From positions 1-40,908 of the forward strand of contig JAKJBT010000004.1 in the NCBI GenBank assembly GCA_022706865.1: DNA of 40,908 bases. Direction: 5' to 3'. The notes beneath the pieces were generated by a model. That model did not search any database. It was not told where the DNA came from and saw only the letters and a list, made by a program, of their open reading frames with translations. How positions within the stretch are numbered: the stretch's first letter is position 1; each line of letters opens with the position of its first letter. Shown here one piece after another: positions 7,889 to 16,958 of this stretch. The translations under genes and the position numbers were made by a program. This stretch comes from Bacillota bacterium. Its GTDB lineage: Bacteria; Bacillota_A; Clostridia; Lutisporales; Lutisporaceae.

Positions 7889-8005
7889 TCTGCACCTCTA
7901 TCTTTATGAATCCGAACAATGAAATTATTGTAATATATTTTGCTGCCCGAATCAAGAGTTTCTTATCATAATTCTTCTCCGGGAAGCTATTTGCGGCATA
8001 CCAGT

Positions 8006-9184
8006 TTATTTCCCGGTCCCTTTTCCTGCTGCCGTTTTTCCTTGGGGAGGATCCATCACTTTCCCCCTGGAGATTATCTTTTCACATATTCGTATTTTGA
8101 GATCCCTTTCACATTTTCTTAAGAAAGGAACCTCTCTTTCTGTAACAATAGAGACTACCATGCCGGGCTCCCCCATCCTGCCTGTTCTTCCTGCCCTGTG
8201 CAAATATCCTTTGGGGTCTTCCGGCAGGTCCAGGTTGAATATATGGGTTACGCCTTTTATATCCAACCCTCTGGCTGCTATATCGGAGGCGACCAGAAGC
8301 TTTATGTCTCCCTTCCTGAAGCCCTCCAATGCTTTTTTCCGTTCTTCCTTCGCTGAGCTGCCGGATATATCACAAGCGCTGAGATGATGATACTTAAGCT
8401 TTGCAGCCGTCAGCTGCAGTTCCTCGCTCTTATTAATAAATACTATGGCTCTTTCAGGCTTGATTGACGCCGCCAGCTTCCGGAGAACCTCAATCTTATC
8501 CCTTTTCTCAGTCACCAGGTATATATGCCGGATATCCGGACTTATTTTCCCTCTGTCTTCAATTCGGACTACCTGAGGGTCCTTCATAAGCTCCCTTACG
8601 GTACTCAAGGTTTTTTCACCTATGGTAGCGGAAAAAATCATAAGCTGCCTGTCCCGTAAGGTGGTTTTTATAACCTCTCTGACAGTTCCCAAATTGTGCT
8701 CATCAAGCATTCTGTCTCCCTCATCAATGACTATGGTCCTTACCGTCTGGGCATTGATTTTTCTCCTTTTTATAAGCTCCAGCACCCTTCCTGCGGAACC
8801 AATGATTATATTGGGCTTCTCTCTCAGCTTTTCTATCTGCCGGGTGATGTTCACTTCTCCGATAACGGCTGCGGAAGTAACAGCAATGCCTGAGTTTGCA
8901 GACAGCAGCTTTGCCTGATTTTCTATCTGCATCACCAGCTCATGAGTCGGTTCCAATACTATTGCCTGGTTCTCTCTTTTGCCGGCATCCACCCTTTGAA
9001 AAATAGGAAGCAGAAATGCCAGTGTCTTCCCGCTTCCTGTAGGTGACTGCCCGACTATATCCTTGTTTTCCAAGGCTAATTGAATGGTATCGGCCTGTAT
9101 TGGTGTCGGTTCCGTAATCCCCTGCTTTTTCAAGCCCTCAACCAGTCGCTCATCCAGTCCCAGTTCATCAAAAGTATTAATCAT
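8006..9184 (-). CDS. DEAD-box-like RNA helicase with variant motifs
   Basis: A two-domain SF2 helicase of 392 residues without a C-terminal RNA-binding extension. Motifs: PTPIQ of the Q motif (26-30), SPTGSGKT for Walker A (47-54), PTHEL in place of PTREL (79-83), SAGR in place of TPGR (130-133), DEGD in place of DEAD (154-157), SAT (185-187) and C-terminal HRAGRTGR. It resembles compact Firmicutes helicases of the YfmL kind, used in ribosome assembly or cold adaptation; that is a family inference. ATG 9184 is preferred to ATG 9190 because AGGGG sits 6 bases upstream of the former and touches the latter. exoA lies just upstream on the same strand, so the two are probably one transcript. Confidence 0.85.
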   Translation of the reverse strand: MINTFDELGLDERLVEGLKKQGITEPTPIQADTIQLALENKDIVGQSPTGSGKTLAFLLPIFQRVDAGKRENQAIVLEPTHELVMQIENQAKLLSANSGIAVTSAAVIGEVNITRQIEKLREKPNIIIGSAGRVLELIKRRKINAQTVRTIVIDEGDRMLDEHNLGTVREVIKTTLRDRQLMIFSATIGEKTLSTVRELMKDPQVVRIEDRGKISPDIRHIYLVTEKRDKIEVLRKLAASIKPERAIVFINKSEELQLTAAKLKYHHLSACDISGSSAKEERKKALEGFRKGDIKLLVASDIAARGLDIKGVTHIFNLDLPEDPKGYLHRAGRTGRMGEPGMVVSIVTEREVPFLRKCERDLKIRICEKIISRGKVMDPPQGKTAAGKGTGK

Positions 9185-9202
9185 ATGCATCCCCTGTTTT
9201 CG

Positions 9203-9955
9203 TTATTTCATAATCAATTCTACCGGACAGTGGTCCGATCCCAGTACCTCCGTATGAATATCCGCACTGACCAGTCTATCAGCCAGCCTTTCAGAAACAC
9301 AAAAATAGTCTATTCGCCAACCGGCGTTATTAGCTCTTGCATTAAAGCGGTATGACCACCAGGAGTAAACCCCCGCCCTGTCAGGATAGAAATACCTATA
9401 GGTATCTATAAAACCCGCTCCCAAAAATTCGCTGAACTTGTTCCTTTCCTCATCGGTGAATCCTGCATTTCTCCTGTTGCTTCCCGGATTCTTCAAATCT
9501 ATTTCCCTATGCGCAACATTCATATCCCCGCAAATCACAACAGGCTTCTTCCCGTCCAATCCCTTTATGTAACTCCTGAATTCAACCTCCCATTGCATTC
9601 TGTAGTCCAGCCTTGCCAGTTCCTCCTGGGAGTTAGGGGTATATACAGTAACAATATACATATCATCATATTCAAGAGTAATTACTCTTCCTTCCTTGTC
9701 ATGCTCTTCCTTGCCTATTCCGCAAGTAAAGCTCAGCGGCTCGGCTTTGCTGAAAACGGCAACCCCTGAATAGCCCTTCTTCTCAGCATAATTCCAATAC
9801 TGATGATAGCCGGGAGTTTTCAGATCCACCTGCCCTGCCTGCAGCTTGCTCTCCTGGATACAGAAAACATCAGCATCCACCTCTCTGAAGTATTCCAAAA
9901 AGCCCTTTTGTATACAGGCTCTAAGACCATTTACATTCCATGAAATCAGCTTCAT
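9203..9955 (-). CDS. exoA: Exodeoxyribonuclease III / AP endonuclease
   Basis: A 250-residue enzyme of the Xth/ExoA class that cuts DNA at abasic sites during base excision repair. The N-terminal KLISWNVNGLRA and ADVFCIQESKLQ (metal-binding Glu), central VICGDMNVAH, WWSYRFNARANNAGWRID, and C-terminal LGSDHCPVELI (catalytic Asp-His) are the hallmark motifs. Length is normal. ATG 9955 is preceded by GGAGGGATATA. Its stop lies 18 bases upstream of the helicase start, suggesting a two-gene operon. Confidence 0.95.
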   Translation of the reverse strand: MKLISWNVNGLRACIQKGFLEYFREVDADVFCIQESKLQAGQVDLKTPGYHQYWNYAEKKGYSGVAVFSKAEPLSFTCGIGKEEHDKEGRVITLEYDDMYIVTVYTPNSQEELARLDYRMQWEVEFRSYIKGLDGKKPVVICGDMNVAHREIDLKNPGSNRRNAGFTDEERNKFSEFLGAGFIDTYRYFYPDRAGVYSWWSYRFNARANNAGWRIDYFCVSERLADRLVSADIHTEVLGSDHCPVELIMK

Positions 9956-10120
9956 ATTATATCCCTCCGGGCAATTTTATATACATCATAGCTTATTTTA
10001 ACATTTGTTGGACAGTGTGGCAACTCGGCAGGAATTGTAACATCCCTCATACTGCTGCATATTGTGTATTGGGACAAACCGTTATGTCCGGGATATTACA
10101 GCGAAAGGGGGGATACTATA

Positions 10121-10516
10121 ATGCCAATGGTAACTTTCGGCTCAAAAAAAGAAAAGAATAATATACAGCAGACAGAATCTTCATATAAATACGAATACAT
10201 CGAGGAGACTCAGACCCATAATCATGAATTCCTGGGAAGTACAATGCTTCCTTCACAAGACGTGGAAGCACATAACCACAGATTTGCAGGAGTCACCAGT
10301 GAAGTGATATTTGTTCCCGGAGGACATGTGCACACCTTCATGACCGATACGGACTTCTTCTTAGGTCATATACACGGGGTAGGAGGAATAACAGGTCTTC
10401 AAGTTCCGGTCGGCGGCGGCAAGCATGTTCACTTCGCCAGTGATACGACTACCTTTGACGCCTGCCACGATCATGACTTTCAATTTGCCACACTTATTGA
10501 AAACCCGCTTGCATAA
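10121..10516 (+). CDS. ymaF: YmaF family protein
   Basis: A 131-residue protein related to Bacillus YmaF (family of unknown function). It is rich in histidine pairs in recurring HxH contexts (THNHEF, AHNHRF, GHVHTF, GHIHGV, KHVHFA, CHDHDF), spaced 15-25 residues apart, suggesting metal binding by a repeated beta structure; this is inference. ATG 10121 follows AAAGGGGGG by 8 bases. The frame is open upstream to 10064, but that part lacks an RBS. No signal peptide. It is a single gene followed by a hairpin terminator. Confidence 0.8.
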   Translation: MPMVTFGSKKEKNNIQQTESSYKYEYIEETQTHNHEFLGSTMLPSQDVEAHNHRFAGVTSEVIFVPGGHVHTFMTDTDFFLGHIHGVGGITGLQVPVGGGKHVHFASDTTTFDACHDHDFQFATLIENPLA

Positions 10517-10524
10517 CTTAGCTA

Positions 10525-10547
10525 AGGGACGGTATAAAGCCGTCCCT
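10525..10547. terminator. Bidirectional hairpin terminator between ymaF and the PilZ gene
   Basis: Arms AGGGACGG (10525-10532) and CCGTCCCT (10540-10547) with a 7-base loop lie between two convergent stop codons. T-runs are weak on both sides, so efficiency is uncertain. Confidence 0.65.
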
Positions 10548-10550
10548 AAT

Positions 10551-10892
10551 TCATATCTGTTCCTTGCCATACAAGTCAATCTTCATACTCAGTATGTCTG
10601 CCAATCCTACAAACTCACAGCCTACAAAGTACCCATCGTCGAGCTTTTCCATACGTACGATTTTTAATACGGCGTAGAAATACTTATCCGGTGCCAATTG
10701 TATTTTGGCATCAAAGTAGTAGTTTAAAGGCAGTTCATGATTGCAAAAGAACCCTATGCCTGACTTTGATATGTTCCTTACTTCTATGCTTTCGTTTACA
10801 TCATGAATCAATTCATAATCCTGCTTGAAGAGTGAAGATATTTCTAATTCAAGCGTAATGCTGAATCTTTCATGTCTTCTTCTTTCTACCAT
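10551..10892 (-). CDS. PilZ-domain protein (probable c-di-GMP receptor)
   Basis: A 113-residue single-domain PilZ protein. The RRRHERF sequence at residues 4-10 supplies the RxxxR c-di-GMP motif, and NISKSGIGF supplies the second motif (D/NxSxxG). Both binding motifs look intact, so binding is likely. It starts 19 bases after the chemoreceptor gene stop, with GGGGAGGAG before ATG 10892, so the two are co-transcribed. This suggests coupling of c-di-GMP level to chemotaxis or motility output. Confidence 0.85.
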   Translation of the reverse strand: MVERRRHERFSITLELEISSLFKQDYELIHDVNESIEVRNISKSGIGFFCNHELPLNYYFDAKIQLAPDKYFYAVLKIVRMEKLDDGYFVGCEFVGLADILSMKIDLYGKEQI

Positions 10893-10911
10893 AGCTTAGC
10901 TCCTCCCCGGT

Positions 10912-12393
10912 TTAGGATCTTGCGCTGCCTAAAATCTGTATACCCTTTTTATCCTGATCCTCTATCCCCGATATTACCTTATCCAAGTACGAAACCACCT
11001 GTTTTGATAATTCTTCCGCTTTGTTACACCATTCCTGAGCCTCGGATTTGTTTTTCGCCTTTACAGCTTCTGTTGCCCTATGCCCATAATTATGGAGCTC
11101 AGTATGTATACTGTCAATAGCTTTCCAATCATCTTTTACCGACGGATGGTTTATATATATGGAATTGTAAAAATGCCCGAAAGCACATTTAGTTCCATTT
11201 GTCTGTATGGGGTAGGTCCTCATTTCAATCACAATACGTCTAAGATTATCCACCCAATTCTTATGCGCTTCTTTGGCCTTGCTCAGGTTTTGCAGCAATT
11301 CCTGATTGCTCATTGAGTTTTTGCTTCCAAGGAGTGCATTCATCATTTCTTTTACAATTCCGGATAATGCGTCATCTATCTTGGATATCTTCTTTGCCTG
11401 CTCTGCACTCTCCATTGCGTTCTGTGTTATTTCCTGAGTCATCTGACTAAGCTTTTCCGCATCCTGGCTTGAGGCTTCCATTGCTTTATTAATTTCACCG
11501 GCTGCAATTCTGATACCCTCCATAGAATCATTAATTACTTTAATATCCCCTATTGTTGAGTTAAGCATATTTACATTTTCTCCGATTGTATCGGTAATAA
11601 TATCCAGCTTACGGCTCATTTCATAAGTAGAGCTTACCGTATTGTCCATACTCTGCTTGCCGGATAAGGCTGCGCTCTGAATATTATTAACAAAAGCATT
11701 CATCCCTTCCAGGCTCTTCTTTGTATCATCTGCAAGTTTTCTGATTTCTTGGGCTACAACCGAAAATCCCCTCCCGTGCTCGCCGGCTCTTGCCGCTTCA
11801 ATGGATGCATTAAGTGCCAAAAGATTAGTCTGGTCTGCTATAGCCCTGACATCATTCACTATATTATTAACTTTGTTTGCCATCTCAACCAACTGCTGAA
11901 TCTGTGTGCTCATGATATTTGCATCATTCATTACATTATTCTTCAGCTCATTTACTTCTTGTATCTGAGACAGGCTTTGATTGTTCCTTGAAATTAAAAC
12001 CTCTGATGCTGCAGCCAGCTGTGATAATGTATCCGAGGTGCTGCTTACACTTTCATTTACCTGATTCATACTTGCTGTTGTCTGCTGGACTATTGCAAGG
12101 TTTGACTCACTCAGCACGGACATCTCATTTGAAAAGTCAATGAGATTATAGGAACTATGAGACATGTTCACATCAAAGCTGCTTAAATCTGCTGTTATTG
12201 ACAGCATTTGCTTAGCTGCTGAGGACATTTTCCTTTCGCTGTCCAAGAGCTTATTAAAATACTTCAGAACATTTAAATGAATCGGATATCCTACCTCAGG
12301 CTCTTGTGTTTCAGATCCTTCAAGCCTCTTTTCAACATAGTTAAGAATACATATTGCTTCATTACAAGGTTTATTTGCAGCTTTTCCAAACAT
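10912..12393 (-). CDS. Cytoplasmic methyl-accepting chemotaxis protein with C-terminal CZB domain
   Basis: A 493-residue soluble chemoreceptor: no membrane segment is seen. The signalling hairpin tip [20 protein letters not shown] is complete, followed by the conserved [16 protein letters not shown]. The last ~120 residues form a chemoreceptor zinc-binding domain, with HKNW, the CAFGHFY cysteine motif and LHNYGH providing the His/Cys ligands. CZB domains are known to sense zinc and hypochlorous acid through the zinc-bound cysteine. ATG 12393 has AAGGAGG 7 bases upstream. First gene of a pair with the PilZ gene. Confidence 0.92.
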   Translation of the reverse strand: MFGKAANKPCNEAICILNYVEKRLEGSETQEPEVGYPIHLNVLKYFNKLLDSERKMSSAAKQMLSITADLSSFDVNMSHSSYNLIDFSNEMSVLSESNLAIVQQTTASMNQVNESVSSTSDTLSQLAAASEVLISRNNQSLSQIQEVNELKNNVMNDANIMSTQIQQLVEMANKVNNIVNDVRAIADQTNLLALNASIEAARAGEHGRGFSVVAQEIRKLADDTKKSLEGMNAFVNNIQSAALSGKQSMDNTVSSTYEMSRKLDIITDTIGENVNMLNSTIGDIKVINDSMEGIRIAAGEINKAMEASSQDAEKLSQMTQEITQNAMESAEQAKKISKIDDALSGIVKEMMNALLGSKNSMSNQELLQNLSKAKEAHKNWVDNLRRIVIEMRTYPIQTNGTKCAFGHFYNSIYINHPSVKDDWKAIDSIHTELHNYGHRATEAVKAKNKSEAQEWCNKAEELSKQVVSYLDKVISGIEDQDKKGIQILGSARS

Positions 12394-12644
12394 TTAATGT
12401 CCTCCTTATGCTATTGTGTAAATTACATTCAATAAAAGCATTTTGATTTCGCTTTGTAATATGTAATAATACTTATTGTAACATAATAAATATAAAAATA
12501 GTATTCTTTGATTACTTTTTATTTCCACAAAAATATAAGTATGTGAAATACAATTAATGTTTTACTTATGTCAAATGCTATTGTATATTATAGTATGGAA
12601 ACACTTTATATCTGGTAATCTGATACAGTTGAGGAGAGATATTT

Positions 12645-13838
12645 ATGGAAAAAATGACATGTACTATTTCAAGAGGACTCCGTGCTCCTATTATCAGGCA
12701 GGGAGACAATATAACGGATATTGTCGTGAATACTGTATTAAAAGCTTCAGAATCAGAAGGCTTCAGCATCAATGACAGTGATATTGTTGCTGTTACTGAA
12801 TCAGTGGTTGCCCGAGCTCAGGGTAACTTTGCAACAATAGATGATATAGCAGAAGACATTAAATTAAAATTCGGAAACGATACAATCGGAGTAATATTCC
12901 CAATCATGAGCCGTAACCGGTTTGCCATATGCCTTAAGGGCATTGCAAAAGGGGCAGGGAAAGTGGTACTGATGTTCAGTTATCCCACCGATGAAGTGGG
13001 AAATCAACTGATAGATATTGATACCTTCAGCGAAAAGAACCTGAATCCCTGGTCGGATGTATTGACGGAGAGTGATTTTCGCCGATACTTCGGATACAGC
13101 AGGCATGCTTTTACCGGTGTTGATTATATTGAATATTATAAATCCATAATCACTGAACAAGGCACTGAGTGTGAAATAATATTCTCCAACGACCCCTTAA
13201 CCATCCTCAAACATACGAAAAATGTACTCTGCTGCGATATCCACACAAGAGCCAGGACAAAAAGAATACTGAAGGAAAACGGCGGAGAAAAGGTATACGG
13301 CCTGGATGACATTATGTCTTCACCCGTTGGCGGCAGCGGCTTCAATGAAGTATACGGCCTGCTCGGTTCAAACAAAGCAACGGAAAACAGTGTAAAGCTC
13401 TTTCCCCGCAATTGCCAGCCTATAGTTGAAAATATTCAGGCGATGCTGAAAGAAAAGACAGGCAGGACAGTGGAGGTTATGATTTATGGAGATGGGGCTT
13501 TTAAGGATCCGGTGTGCAAGATTTGGGAGCTTGCCGACCCTGTAGTATCCCCTGCATATACCTCAGGACTGGAAGGGACGCCTAATGAAATAAAATTGAA
13601 GTATATTGCTGATAATAACTTTGCTCATTTAAAAGGAGAAGAATTAAAAAATGCCGTATCTGAATACATTAGGTGCAAGGGCTCAAACCTGGTAGGCTGT
13701 ATGGAGGCACAGGGCACCACTCCCAGAAGGCTTACCGATCTGATAGGCTCCCTCTGCGACCTGACCTCAGGCAGCGGGGACAAGGGTACACCTGTTGTGT
13801 ATATTCAGGGCTACTTCGATAATTATGTAAAATGCTGA
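12645..13838 (+). CDS. Coenzyme F420:glutamate ligase (CofE)-like protein
   Basis: A 397-residue protein of the F420-0:gamma-glutamyl ligase family (PF01996 type), as suggested by DIVAVTESVVARAQGNFA, the IFPIMSRNRFA segment, and GDGAFKDPVCKIWELADP. Characterised CofE proteins add glutamates to F420 in archaea and actinobacteria. No other F420 gene is seen here and Clostridia are not known F420 producers, so the true substrate is open; another amide-forming ligase reaction is plausible. ATG 12645 is preceded by GAGGAGAG. Monocistronic, ended by a long hairpin. Confidence 0.75.
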   Translation: MEKMTCTISRGLRAPIIRQGDNITDIVVNTVLKASESEGFSINDSDIVAVTESVVARAQGNFATIDDIAEDIKLKFGNDTIGVIFPIMSRNRFAICLKGIAKGAGKVVLMFSYPTDEVGNQLIDIDTFSEKNLNPWSDVLTESDFRRYFGYSRHAFTGVDYIEYYKSIITEQGTECEIIFSNDPLTILKHTKNVLCCDIHTRARTKRILKENGGEKVYGLDDIMSSPVGGSGFNEVYGLLGSNKATENSVKLFPRNCQPIVENIQAMLKEKTGRTVEVMIYGDGAFKDPVCKIWELADPVVSPAYTSGLEGTPNEIKLKYIADNNFAHLKGEELKNAVSEYIRCKGSNLVGCMEAQGTTPRRLTDLIGSLCDLTSGSGDKGTPVVYIQGYFDNYVKC

Positions 13839-13867
13839 CGAAGTACATTGGCATATAACAAAGAAAG

Positions 13868-13918
13868 AACAGTAATGTATAGTCAAAGTATGCTTATACG
13901 TGACTATATATTACTGTT
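13868..13918. terminator. Long hairpin terminator after the CofE-like gene
   Basis: AACAGTAATGTATAGTCA (13868-13885) pairs with TGACTATATATTACTGTT (13901-13918) with one mismatch, and an inner GTAT/ATAC stem extends it. TTTT follows on plus. The stop of the convergent flavoprotein gene is 28 bases away, so it may serve both. Confidence 0.8.
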
Positions 13919-13946
13919 TTCACTTTTATTTGTCAGCAATCCCGGC

Positions 13947-14618
13947 CTATTCAAAATAAACCTTTCTTGCAAAATCAATATTCCCATTTTGACGTGCCTG
14001 CTTTCTGGCATTATTGTTCAAATAAGCTGCCATAGGCCGGTATAAAAGTTTCGGAATATTAAACATTATAAGCTTTTGAGAATCAGTGTCAATCTTTTCT
14101 CCCTTAAGTATATTATCCAAAGCGAGTTTGAAACCCAAGGTGATTTTTTCTCCCTTTTTACCCAGTTCCTCCAGAAAAGCCCCGTTTATCAACGGCCCGC
14201 CTCCAAAGGCAAGACCCCCAAGCCATCTCATTTCAGTTTCTTCAGCAAATAGCCTGCAGCTGTCCAGCAGAGGCTCTATTCTGGTTATATCCGGGAATCC
14301 GCACTGCCCTACAGCGAAAAAATCCTTGCCCTTCAAGGCATCCTGATACTCATCTGCAAGCTTTTCAAGAAGCCATATGTCATGATAGGGAAGAGTATCT
14401 GCATATAATGGTGAGATAACTGCTATTATATCGCTTTTTATTATCAGCTCCTTCAGGGACTCAAAATCCTCCTTCCCGTCAAAGTAGTCAATTGCATGTA
14501 TGATTTCAGCTGTATTCCCCGAAGCCTCCGCAAGCATTCCTATTGTCCTTGAAAAACTGTAGGATGTTCCTTTCTTTCTTGGGCTTCCGTTTATTAAGAC
14601 CAGTCTTTTTGCGTCCAT
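13947..14618 (-). CDS. Flavodoxin-fold NAD(P)H oxidoreductase
   Basis: A 223-residue member of the NADPH-dependent FMN reductase/flavodoxin-like superfamily. The FMN phosphate loop is NGSPRKKGTSYSF near the N-terminus, and SPLYADTLPYH forms the second flavin-contacting loop. The start is ATG 14618 (AGGGAGG 9 bases upstream); ATG 14627 would touch the RBS. Only two bases separate it from the stop of the preceding flavoprotein gene, so they are translationally linked and may form a heteromeric or sequential redox pair. Electron acceptor unknown. Confidence 0.75.
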   Translation of the reverse strand: MDAKRLVLINGSPRKKGTSYSFSRTIGMLAEASGNTAEIIHAIDYFDGKEDFESLKELIIKSDIIAVISPLYADTLPYHDIWLLEKLADEYQDALKGKDFFAVGQCGFPDITRIEPLLDSCRLFAEETEMRWLGGLAFGGGPLINGAFLEELGKKGEKITLGFKLALDNILKGEKIDTDSQKLIMFNIPKLLYRPMAAYLNNNARKQARQNGNIDFARKVYFE

Positions 14619-14620
14619 AA

Positions 14621-15169
14621 TCAGCATACCTCCCTTATAAGACTGCTTATTTCCTGTTTTATTTTCTCTCCATCTCCGGATGGCTTCAATATAAGGGTGC
14701 GATATTCTGATTGCATGTTAAAGGCATTATTTTCCACAAGCCTATTGAAACAGTCTTCCCTGTCCTTTGAATCTCCGTCGTATACTCCTATACCGACTAT
14801 GAATTTGCTGCCATAACGCATAGGATGGAGCAGATGCCCCTGTTTTACCATATACGAAGGAAGACCCAGGGTCATAAACTTATCCACAATTTTCTTGAGA
14901 GCTGACGCATATCCCCCGAATCTTACAGGGGTAAGCATTATAAATGTGCTGCATCTTGCAATTGCTCTTAATACTTCATGGGAGTCATCCTGAATTACGC
15001 ATTTGCCCGGAGACTTGAATCCGCAGGCTCCGCATGACCTGCAGGGCATTATATTCATATTCTTAAGCTTAAAGCTTATCATTTCATGTCCGGCATCCGT
15101 AAGTTTCTCCTCCAATGTGCTGGAGATATTGTTTTTATCATCCATGGCGTCAAGTATTACTATAGACAT
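14621..15169 (-). CDS. Iron-sulphur flavoprotein-like NAD(P)H oxidoreductase
   Basis: A 182-residue flavodoxin-fold protein. It carries CRSCGACGF, then 5 residues to GKC, resembling the compact cysteine motif of iron-sulphur flavoproteins, followed by the FMN-contacting LTPVRFGGYASALKK. An Fe-S cluster is an inference from that spacing. ATG 15169 follows GAGGAGG by 6 bases; the open frame upstream to 15202 lacks an RBS. It lies between gpmI (41 bases upstream) and the other flavoprotein gene, so the three form a likely operon. Confidence 0.75.
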   Translation of the reverse strand: MSIVILDAMDDKNNISSTLEEKLTDAGHEMISFKLKNMNIMPCRSCGACGFKSPGKCVIQDDSHEVLRAIARCSTFIMLTPVRFGGYASALKKIVDKFMTLGLPSYMVKQGHLLHPMRYGSKFIVGIGVYDGDSKDREDCFNRLVENNAFNMQSEYRTLILKPSGDGEKIKQEISSLIREVC

Positions 15170-15209
15170 TTTGATCCTCCTCAGCAGCCACAGCATTGTC
15201 AATGGATTT

Positions 15210-16784
15210 TTATACTATACTTTCTTCCCAGCAATCAGGGTGGTCTATTCCCAGCAGGGTTGTTACAGTTGCGGCAATATTTGCAAGCCCGAAGTTCCCT
15301 TCCTTTATTTCGTGCCTTTGCATTTTGTCGTAGATTATAAAAGGAACCGGATTGAGTGTATGACTGGTTTTTGCCTTTGCAGTGCCCCCCTTGGTTTTTT
15401 CCAGCATCTCATCTGCGTTGCCATGATCGGCCGTAATAATGATTATGGCCTGGGCTTCATCCACTGCTTTTATAACCCTTGCAAGGCAAAGGTCAACGGC
15501 TTCCACTGCTATTCTGGTGGCATTAAAGCTGCCGGTATGGCCAACCATATCACCATTTGGGTAATTAGCTCTTAAGAATTCATACTTACCGGATTTCAAG
15601 GCTTCAATAAGCTTATCCGTAACTTCTGCAGCCTTCATCCAGGGACGTTCATCAAAGGATACCCTGTCTGAAGGTATCTCCTCAAAATCCTCAAGCTCAT
15701 CGTCAAACTTCTCGGTTCTGTTGCCGTTCCAGAAGTATGTAACATGCCCGTACTTCTGTGTTTCAGATACGGCATACTGCTTTATGCCGTACTTAACCAG
15801 ATGCTCGGATAATGTATTCTTTATATCAGGAGGTGAAACCAGGAAATTCTTAGGCAGCTTCAAATCGCCATCATACTGAAGCATGCCGCAGAACATAACC
15901 TTGGGGTACCTGCCTCTTTCGAACTTGTCAAAATCCTCATAGTCAAAGGCCATGCTTATTTCTAACGCCCTGTCTCCTCTGAAATTAAACAGCACGACAC
16001 TGTCTCCGTCATTGATAGTACCTATCGGGATACCGTTTTCCGCAATTACAAACGGAGGCAGATCCTGGTCAATTACCCCGGGGAGTTCCTCCCTATATGT
16101 GCATATTGCTTCACTGGCAGAACCAAACTGCCTGCCCTTGCCCCATACATGAGTATCCCAGCCAAGCTTTACCATATCCCAGTTTGCCTCATATCTGTCC
16201 ATGGTAATCTTCATTCTTCCGCCGCCGCTGGCTATTCTTCCGTCAAAGCTGCCGTCATTCAGCTCCTTGAACAGCTTTTCAACCTGCTCCACATAATCCA
16301 GCGCCGATGTTGCCAATACATCCCTGCCATCAAGCAGGGCATGGATCCTCACCTTTTTGATTTTGTCCTCCTTGGCTCTGATAATCATTGATTTCAGATG
16401 GGCAATATTTGAATGCACATTACCATCTGACAGTAGTCCGATAAAATGCAAGGCAGAGCCATTAGCAATACAATTTCCGGCTATCTTGCGCCATGTATCG
16501 GAATTGTACATTTTCCCATTCTCTATTGACTCATTTACCAGCTTGGCCCCCTGGCTGAAAATCTGTCCGCTGCCCAAAGCATTATGACCTACCTCGGAAT
16601 TTCCCATGTCCTCATCAGAGGGGAGGCCGACAGCCGTGCCGTGGGCTTTTATCAATGTATATGGACTGTGATTCATAAGCATATCAAGAGTCGGCGTATT
16701 TGCAGCCTTCACCGCATTACCCTTTTCCTCGTCACTTATTCCTATGCCATCCATAACAACCAATACAACAGGTCTCTTACTCAT
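15210..16784 (-). CDS. gpmI: 2,3-bisphosphoglycerate-independent phosphoglycerate mutase
   Basis: The glycolytic mutase interconverting 3- and 2-phosphoglycerate, Mn-dependent, 524 residues (family about 510). The metal site VVMDGIG lies near the N-terminus, the phosphorylated serine is in MGNSEVGHNALG, and metal-binding TADHGNADEM lies near the C-terminus. ATG 16784 has GGAG 8 bases upstream; an in-frame GTG at 16793 is the alternative. A GGGACAGT hairpin lies in the leader. Glycolytic genes often cluster in Clostridia, but this copy stands apart, followed by two redox flavoproteins. Confidence 0.95.
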   Translation of the reverse strand: MSKRPVVLVVMDGIGISDEEKGNAVKAANTPTLDMLMNHSPYTLIKAHGTAVGLPSDEDMGNSEVGHNALGSGQIFSQGAKLVNESIENGKMYNSDTWRKIAGNCIANGSALHFIGLLSDGNVHSNIAHLKSMIIRAKEDKIKKVRIHALLDGRDVLATSALDYVEQVEKLFKELNDGSFDGRIASGGGRMKITMDRYEANWDMVKLGWDTHVWGKGRQFGSASEAICTYREELPGVIDQDLPPFVIAENGIPIGTINDGDSVVLFNFRGDRALEISMAFDYEDFDKFERGRYPKVMFCGMLQYDGDLKLPKNFLVSPPDIKNTLSEHLVKYGIKQYAVSETQKYGHVTYFWNGNRTEKFDDELEDFEEIPSDRVSFDERPWMKAAEVTDKLIEALKSGKYEFLRANYPNGDMVGHTGSFNATRIAVEAVDLCLARVIKAVDEAQAIIIITADHGNADEMLEKTKGGTAKAKTSHTLNPVPFIIYDKMQRHEIKEGNFGLANIAATVTTLLGIDHPDCWEESIV

Positions 16785-16813
16785 CCGATCCACTCCGTCC
16801 TTTTCAGTAAATC

Positions 16814-16834
16814 GGGACAGTCAGGAACTGTCCC
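16814..16834. repeat. Hairpin in the gpmI leader
   Basis: GGGACAGT (16814-16821) and ACTGTCCC (16827-16834) form a perfect 8-base stem with a 5-base loop, 30 bases upstream of the gpmI start codon. It has no T-run on either strand, so it is not a normal terminator; it could be an operator or a leader RNA structure. Confidence 0.4.
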
Positions 16835-16958
16835 ATACTTACGGTAATTATATTAATTTTCCCCTGTACTGTCAATAAAATATACAGAATAGCAGCATTC
16901 TTAAGTAAGACAACGAAAGATGTGGCGCTTAAAATAATCGGTATTCCGGTAATCAATC

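Noticed and set aside
15003..15575. Open frame of 190 codons on plus, opposite gpmI and a flavoprotein gene
   Set aside because: It crosses two confident minus-strand genes, has no RBS and shows no recognisable domain.
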